From contig JACENB010000135.1 of assembly GCA_013867245.1 (NCBI GenBank), positions 1 to 17,189 on the forward strand: a stretch of 17,189 bases of DNA. The letters are read 5' to 3'. The DNA is from Nitrosopumilaceae archaeon (GTDB lineage: Archaea; Thermoproteota; Nitrososphaeria; Nitrososphaerales; Nitrosopumilaceae). Shown one piece after another: positions 12,774 to 17,189 of the stretch (position 1 is the stretch's first letter; every line of letters begins with the position of its first letter). The notes beneath the pieces were generated by a model, which did no database searches, was not told where the DNA came from, and was given only the letters and a program-made list of their open reading frames with translations. The position numbers and the translations under genes are program-made.

Positions 12774-14128
12774 GAATTAACTGCAATATTTTCAACTTTG
12801 ATTGATGGGGTAATTGATGGTAATGATGCCCATTGAATTACTTGACGTTGATCATTTCCAATATCTGATATGTTGTTTAATAATTTTGGAAGATTATGTA
12901 CTATTCTTACTGATTTTCCAGGTCCTATGATTTCCCCATTTTTTATAATTTGTATTCCGCTTCTTGCAGTACATGAGAAATCTCCTTTAATTGGATTAAC
13001 TGCATATGTATACCATAATCTTCCTATTAGGATACCTTGTTTGGTGTCTTTGATCATGTCTTCTTGTTTACTATTTCCTGGTGTGACTATCAAATTATGT
13101 GGGGCTGAAATTGGAATTGGTTCTGCACTGTTTCCCATAGGTGACCCTATTCTTATTGCATTTCCTGATGATTTTTTTTCCCCTTCTTTGTAACTGTCAT
13201 ATAGATTAGAAAAAACATTTGTAAAAATTCCATTTTCAATCAATTTGTTCTTCTCAGTTTTTACCCCTTCACTGTCTATTGACTTTGTTCCTATTCCTTC
13301 TGGGATATGTGGATTATCTGTTAAATTGAATTCTTCCATTGAAATTTTTTCTTTATATCTATTGGAGAAGCAACTTTTTTTTTCTTTGAATGTTTGAAAA
13401 TTAAAATTTGATGCTATTACAAATGATAACATTTCTCCCACTGAGTATGGTTCAAAAATTATGGAATATGTGTCTGAATCAATTTTTTTTGGATTAATTG
13501 AATTTGTACACATATTTTTTGCATCAATTCCTATTTGTTCTGATGAGAATTCTGACAATGTTCTACCACATGCATGTCCAATTCCTGAAACTGGTACAAT
13601 GCTTTTTTCTGATTCTGCATTAATAATTCCTGAAATGTATGTTGATTCATTATTGAAATCTAGTCCATTAGAATTACTTAATTCAAAATTTTCATAAACT
13701 AAATTCAAAGATCCTGTAATTGTATTAATTTTAATATTCTCAGATGAATTAATCATATTTTGAGCGATATCCGTAGCTTTTGAGCCTGAAATATATTTAA
13801 TTTTTTTATCAAATATCCCTTCTAGTTGTTGGGATTCTTTTTTTATTGGTAGTCCTCTCCAGAATTCTCTTGGTTTTAGATTTTCAATTGATTTGATTCC
13901 TTTTGCTATTGAATCTGGTATATTTTCTTCATTAGTTGTTTGTATCGATGCAATTTTTTTATTATGTATTAATCTAATCCCAAAATTTTCATCAAAATTT
14001 TGTTTAATTTCTACTATTTCTGAATCTGTAATTCTTACTGTAGTAATATTTTTTTTAACAGAAACAATTTCACATTCATCTATTCCTGCTTTTTTTGAAT
14101 ATGTAATTGCCTTTTCTAAGGCTGACAA
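12767..14128 (-). CDS. tldE: TldE/PmbA-family protein (metalloprotease partner subunit)
   Basis: The TldD/TldE pair is a metalloprotease that degrades unfolded peptides; TldD carries the HExxxH zinc motif and TldE (PmbA) is the non-catalytic partner. This 453-aa protein lacks HExxxH but has the family layout. It has the N-terminal ALEKAITYSKKAGIDECEI segment, the central GEMLSFVIAS region, the IDSEGVKT turn (around 280), and the C-terminal stretch from KGDFSCTARSGIQI to IIGP. It is therefore called TldE. The start is a TTG at 14128, the codon right after the cofH stop and in the same frame. That agrees with where family members begin. No tldD is visible in the window, which is unusual because the two are commonly neighbours. 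Confidence 0.88.
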   Translation of the reverse strand: MSALEKAITYSKKAGIDECEIVSVKKNITTVRITDSEIVEIKQNFDENFGIRLIHNKKIASIQTTNEENIPDSIAKGIKSIENLKPREFWRGLPIKKESQQLEGIFDKKIKYISGSKATDIAQNMINSSENIKINTITGSLNLVYENFELSNSNGLDFNNESTYISGIINAESEKSIVPVSGIGHACGRTLSEFSSEQIGIDAKNMCTNSINPKKIDSDTYSIIFEPYSVGEMLSFVIASNFNFQTFKEKKSCFSNRYKEKISMEEFNLTDNPHIPEGIGTKSIDSEGVKTEKNKLIENGIFTNVFSNLYDSYKEGEKKSSGNAIRIGSPMGNSAEPIPISAPHNLIVTPGNSKQEDMIKDTKQGILIGRLWYTYAVNPIKGDFSCTARSGIQIIKNGEIIGPGKSVRIVHNLPKLLNNISDIGNDQRQVIQWASLPSITPSIKVENIAVNSI

Positions 14129-15388
14129 TTATTCTTCTCTGGGGTTTTTGTATCTGAATTTATTAATTTTAATTAATTCTTTATATGATCCAAACTGTGA
14201 GTTATTTGTTATTTTATCTAACCCTTCGTCTACTTCATTTTCTGTTTCAAACTTTTTTATCATTTTATATTGTGTATTTCTTTCCGCCGGAATTCTTCCA
14301 ATCTCTCTGACCATTCGTCTAATTTCTTTTGGTCTTAACAATTGTCCGTACTCTGAACCTGCTGATGTGGATATACTTTCATTGATTAGTGTTCCTCCAA
14401 AATCATTTGCTCCCCACATCAATAACAGCTGTGACATTTTTTGACCTTCTTTAACCCATGACATCTGAATATTGTCTATTGTGTTATTGAACATAATTCT
14501 TGCAATTGCATGTGTAAGTAATACGTCGTTTCCACTTCCGCCTTGTTGTATTCCTTCATGTAGTTGATGTTTGTACATAGGTGCTTCTGAATGGACAAAA
14601 TTTAATGGAACAAATTCTGTAAATCCTGATGTCTCTTTTTGTATTTCTCTTAATTTAACAATATGTTCAATTCTATGTTCTAGACTTTCTAAATGACCAA
14701 ACATCATAGTAGATGTGGTGTTTATTCCAATCTTGTGGGCTGTTTTTATCACTTCTTCCCATTGTTCTACTGTTATTCTTCCTGGAGAAATTTTATCCCT
14801 TAATTTTTGATCTAATATTTCTGCAGATGTTCCTGGTAATGTGTCGACTCCTGCTTCTTTCATTCTCTTTAGAAATTCTTCAATTTTGATATTTGATCTG
14901 GTTGCTCCGTATAGAATTTCTTCTGGTGAAAATCCATGAATATGTATGTCTGGAATCTCTTTTTTGATTTCTCTGCATATGTTTTCATACAAATTTCCAT
15001 CCATGTCTGGAGGCAATCCTGCTTGAATACAGACTTCTGTTGCACCTAGACTGTGTGCTTCTTTTGCTCTGCGTACAATTTCTTCTGTAGGTAGGAAATA
15101 TCCTTCTTCTTCTCTAAAATCTCTGCTAAATGCACAAAAACCACATTGTTTTATACACACATTTGTGAAATTGATATTTCGATTTACCACATAAGATACA
15201 ATATTGCCAACTCTTCTTTTTCGTAATTCATCTGCAACTAGCCCTACTAAGTGAAAATCAATTCCTTTTGTTTTGTACAGTTCTAAACCTTCTTTTGCTG
15301 AAACCTCTTTTTCAGATAGGGCCTTGTTTAAAATTTCAGATATAACTGGATCTGCATTTCTAAACAGTGAATCTACGTTAATTGTCAT
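14129..15388 (-). CDS. cofH: Fo synthase subunit 2 (CofH, radical SAM)
   Basis: CofH couples tyrosine-derived material to 5-amino-6-ribitylaminouracil, the first of two radical-SAM steps to Fo, the deazaflavin core of coenzyme F420. With the ATG at 15388 the protein has 419 aa. The iron-sulfur motif is CIKQCGFC (78-85; Cys78, Cys82, Cys85). Family landmarks such as GFSPEEILYGA, LPGTSAEIL and WGANDFGGTLINE are present. A TTG at 15394 would add two residues. I prefer 15388 because its ATG overlaps the cofG stop as ATGA, a normal sign of translational coupling. The stop TAA is directly followed in frame by the TTG of tldE. Confidence 0.95.
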   Translation of the reverse strand: MTINVDSLFRNADPVISEILNKALSEKEVSAKEGLELYKTKGIDFHLVGLVADELRKRRVGNIVSYVVNRNINFTNVCIKQCGFCAFSRDFREEEGYFLPTEEIVRRAKEAHSLGATEVCIQAGLPPDMDGNLYENICREIKKEIPDIHIHGFSPEEILYGATRSNIKIEEFLKRMKEAGVDTLPGTSAEILDQKLRDKISPGRITVEQWEEVIKTAHKIGINTTSTMMFGHLESLEHRIEHIVKLREIQKETSGFTEFVPLNFVHSEAPMYKHQLHEGIQQGGSGNDVLLTHAIARIMFNNTIDNIQMSWVKEGQKMSQLLLMWGANDFGGTLINESISTSAGSEYGQLLRPKEIRRMVREIGRIPAERNTQYKMIKKFETENEVDEGLDKITNNSQFGSYKELIKINKFRYKNPREE

Positions 15389-16554
15389 TTCCAATACTCT
15401 TCCTTTACGTACCCATCTTCATTTTGAATCACTGCTATTTTATCCCTTAACCTATTACTAATAAAAGAAAAGAATTCGGGATAAATTGGAAACCTGCATT
15501 TTAAGTCATATCCTGCTTTCTTTGAATAATCTTCAACTTTATTGATTTCTGGCCAAGAAAATTCTGGATTAACGAAATCTGGTGTCAGTGGTGAAATTCC
15601 TCCCCAATCATTTATTCCTACTTGTAAGAAACTTTGATATGATTTTGGAGACAAATTAGGTGGAATTTGTATATTCATTTCTGGCATTACAATTCTTGTT
15701 AATGCTACAATTTTTTTGAAATATTCTTCATTTGCTGATGGTGAATCTTTCATTATTGTATCTGGCTTTGGTTGGAAATTTTGTAAAATTACTTCTTGAA
15801 TATTTCCATATTTTTTATGAAGATCTTTTATTGCCAATAATGAATCAATAATTTCTTCAATTGTCTCTCCAATTCCTACCAAAATACCTGTAGTCATCGG
15901 AATTTGTAATTTCCCTGAGTTTTCTAAAATTTTTAATCGTGTTTTTGGTTTTTTACTGGCTGCTAAATAATGTGGCATTCCTTTTTTTGTTAATCTCTCA
16001 CTAATGTTTTCTAACATTATTCCCATCGAAACATTCGTTTTTTTGAGCTCTTTCATTTCATCATAATTCAAATTTCCTGCATTTGTATGTGGAAATAATC
16101 CTAATTCTAATGCCTCTTCAGATGAATGAATTAGATATTCTACAGTTGATTTGAATCCATTTTCTTTTAACCAATTTTTTGCTTCAGGATATTTTTTTTC
16201 TGGTTGTTCTCCTGTCACAAATAATGCTTCTACACATGTGTATTTTTTTGCTAATTGTAATAATTCTTTAATTTGTTGTTTAGACATTAAAGAAATTTTT
16301 TCTTCTCCGGGTTCTGCTTTGTATGTGCAATATGAGCATGTATCTTTACACAGATTAATTATATTGAAAAATGCTTTTTTGGAAAAGGTTACTGAATTAT
16401 TTTTATTTCTAATTCGAAGTTTTTGTGCGGTTGCAAATAATTCATTTGAATTACTAATTGATTTTTGATAAATATCTATTATTTCATGACGATCAATTTC
16501 TTTATTCTCTAATACATTATTTAGTATCTCAGATTCTAAAATCAAATTAGTCAT
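15385..16554 (-). CDS. cofG: Fo synthase subunit 1 (CofG, radical SAM)
   Basis: CofG carries out the second radical-SAM step, closing the ring of 7,8-didemethyl-8-hydroxy-5-deazariboflavin (Fo). The 389-aa protein has the cluster motif CKDTCSYC (69-76; Cys69, Cys73, Cys76). It also has the CofG-type segments VEALFVTGEQPEKKYPEA, HTNAGNL, TTGILVGIGET, QNFQPKPDT and GINDWGGISPLTPDFVNPE. In actinobacteria CofG and CofH are fused as FbiC; here they are separate, as is usual in archaea. It starts at ATG 16554 and overlaps cofH by 4 nt. It lies 47 bp downstream of the HtrA-type protease gene on the same strand, so it may share that transcript. Confidence 0.96.
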   Translation of the reverse strand: MTNLILESEILNNVLENKEIDRHEIIDIYQKSISNSNELFATAQKLRIRNKNNSVTFSKKAFFNIINLCKDTCSYCTYKAEPGEEKISLMSKQQIKELLQLAKKYTCVEALFVTGEQPEKKYPEAKNWLKENGFKSTVEYLIHSSEEALELGLFPHTNAGNLNYDEMKELKKTNVSMGIMLENISERLTKKGMPHYLAASKKPKTRLKILENSGKLQIPMTTGILVGIGETIEEIIDSLLAIKDLHKKYGNIQEVILQNFQPKPDTIMKDSPSANEEYFKKIVALTRIVMPEMNIQIPPNLSPKSYQSFLQVGINDWGGISPLTPDFVNPEFSWPEINKVEDYSKKAGYDLKCRFPIYPEFFSFISNRLRDKIAVIQNEDGYVKEEYWK

Positions 16555-16601
16555 TAGAAGATTTTTTTAGTGGATGTATTTATGCTTGTATCCATTTATT
16601 T

Positions 16602-17189
16602 TCAATTTGGTCTTTCTTGAAGAATAATTGTAACGTTTGTAGTCCTACCATCTCGCAAAATTTCTAGATTCATCTCATCTCCAACTGTTTTAACTCTCTG
16701 AAGATGTATCAAAATGTCATCAATTTTTCTAACATCCATTCCATCTACTGCCATAATGATATCTCCACCAACTGGATATTCCATTCCATCTACTTTTATC
16801 ATTTTATCAGAACCCACAAGTCCAGCATCTGATGCTGGACTATTTTCTACTACTGTTATGATTAGAAATCCTAATGCATCTTTTAATCCTAATACGTTTG
16901 CTGTATCTGGATCAATATCTCTGCCTGAAATTCCAATCCATGGATGTTTGTATTCTCCATCACTGATTAATGTTGGAACAATTTTTGCAACCGTTTGGGA
17001 TGGAACTGCAAATCCTACTCCAGTAAATTCCCCTGTTGTAGATTGTATTGCAGTATTAATCCCCACTATGTTTCCTCTCATGTTTAATAGTGGTCCTCCT
17101 GAATTTCCTGGATTAATAGCTGCATCAGTTTGAATAACATCTGGAATTGAATAACCTGAACCTGATGGTAGTAATCTACCCATTTGACT
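16602..17189 (-). CDS. htrA: HtrA/DegP-type serine protease, N-terminal part missing
   Basis: Trypsin-like serine protease with a C-terminal PDZ domain, usually acting on damaged proteins outside the membrane. The window shows only the last 195 residues; the frame is open to the right edge and the Met at 17183 is internal, since the preceding residues fit the conserved protease sequence. The nucleophile Ser is in [10 protein letters not shown], preceded by the family IQTDAAI strand, and followed by VGINTAI and GVGFAVPS. The PDZ domain follows (about residues 88-190 of the visible part) with [17 protein letters not shown] and [10 protein letters not shown]. Signal peptide, His and Asp of the triad lie outside the window. 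cofG follows 47 bp downstream. Confidence 0.93.
   Translation of the reverse strand, partial: SQMGRLLPSGSGYSIPDVIQTDAAINPGNSGGPLLNMRGNIVGINTAIQSTTGEFTGVGFAVPSQTVAKIVPTLISDGEYKHPWIGISGRDIDPDTANVLGLKDALGFLIITVVENSPASDAGLVGSDKMIKVDGMEYPVGGDIIMAVDGMDVRKIDDILIHLQRVKTVGDEMNLEILRDGRTTNVTIILQERPN

Noticed and set aside
13893..14444. 183-aa plus-strand ORF spanning the tldE/cofH junction
   Set aside because: It is the antisense shadow of two well-supported genes. Low G+C lowers the stop frequency in that complementary frame.
15389..15394. TTG at 15394 as the cofH start
   Set aside because: It adds only two residues. The ATG at 15388 overlaps the cofG stop as ATGA and is the stronger start.
1..17189. 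CRISPR array, insertion sequence, tRNA or rRNA
   Set aside because: I saw no regularly spaced repeats, no transposase-like protein, no terminal repeats with target duplication, and no cloverleaf or rRNA signature on either strand.

Overview
The window looks like a piece of a marine ammonia-oxidising archaeon (Nitrososphaerota/Thaumarchaeota, Nitrosopumilus-like). The base composition is very A+T-rich (roughly 30% G+C by eye). The gene set is archaeal: class I lysyl-tRNA synthetase, archaeal Elp3, separate CofG and CofH for coenzyme F420, and a PAC2-family protein. Many genes are tightly packed, several start with GTG or TTG, and there are many very small proteins. The genus is inferred from style, not from a marker gene. 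I see no mobile element, CRISPR array, rRNA or tRNA.

Layout. (1) 1-3425 is an accessory-like stretch of small genes: a two-helix membrane protein running off the left edge, DNA-3-methyladenine glycosylase I (tag), an 85-aa protein, a small beta-carbonic-anhydrase-like protein, a Cys-rich 57-aa protein, a coupled pair (52-aa one-helix protein plus 107-aa protein), a DUF1059-like protein, and three micro-genes (32, 56 and 44 aa). (2) 3426-3872 is a PNPOx-like flavin-binding protein, convergent with a leftward block at 3878-9345. That block reads antiporter, elp3, lysS, a 66-aa membrane protein, and a 253-aa coiled-coil protein. (3) 9420-11583 is a second leftward block: winged-helix regulator, PAC2 protein, purM. 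(4) 11811-12746 is a rightward Na+/Ca2+-exchanger-type transporter, divergent from the regulator. (5) 12767-17189 is a third leftward block: HtrA-type protease (cut by the right edge), cofG, cofH, tldE.

How the genes fit together. CofG and CofH together make the deazaflavin chromophore (Fo) of F420; their genes overlap by 4 nt. tldE begins on the codon after the cofH stop, so it is almost certainly co-expressed. Elp3 (wobble-uridine modification) and LysRS are adjacent, with the lysS ribosome-binding site overlapping the elp3 stop; tRNA-Lys(UUU) is the obvious shared substrate.

Most genes are ordinary core metabolism. The parts most worth a second look are the micro-gene cluster in the first 3.4 kb, three cases of neighbouring ORFs in the same frame separated by one stop codon, a lone tldE placed with F420 genes, and two palindromes placed like operators. 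I found no clear new defence or mobile system.
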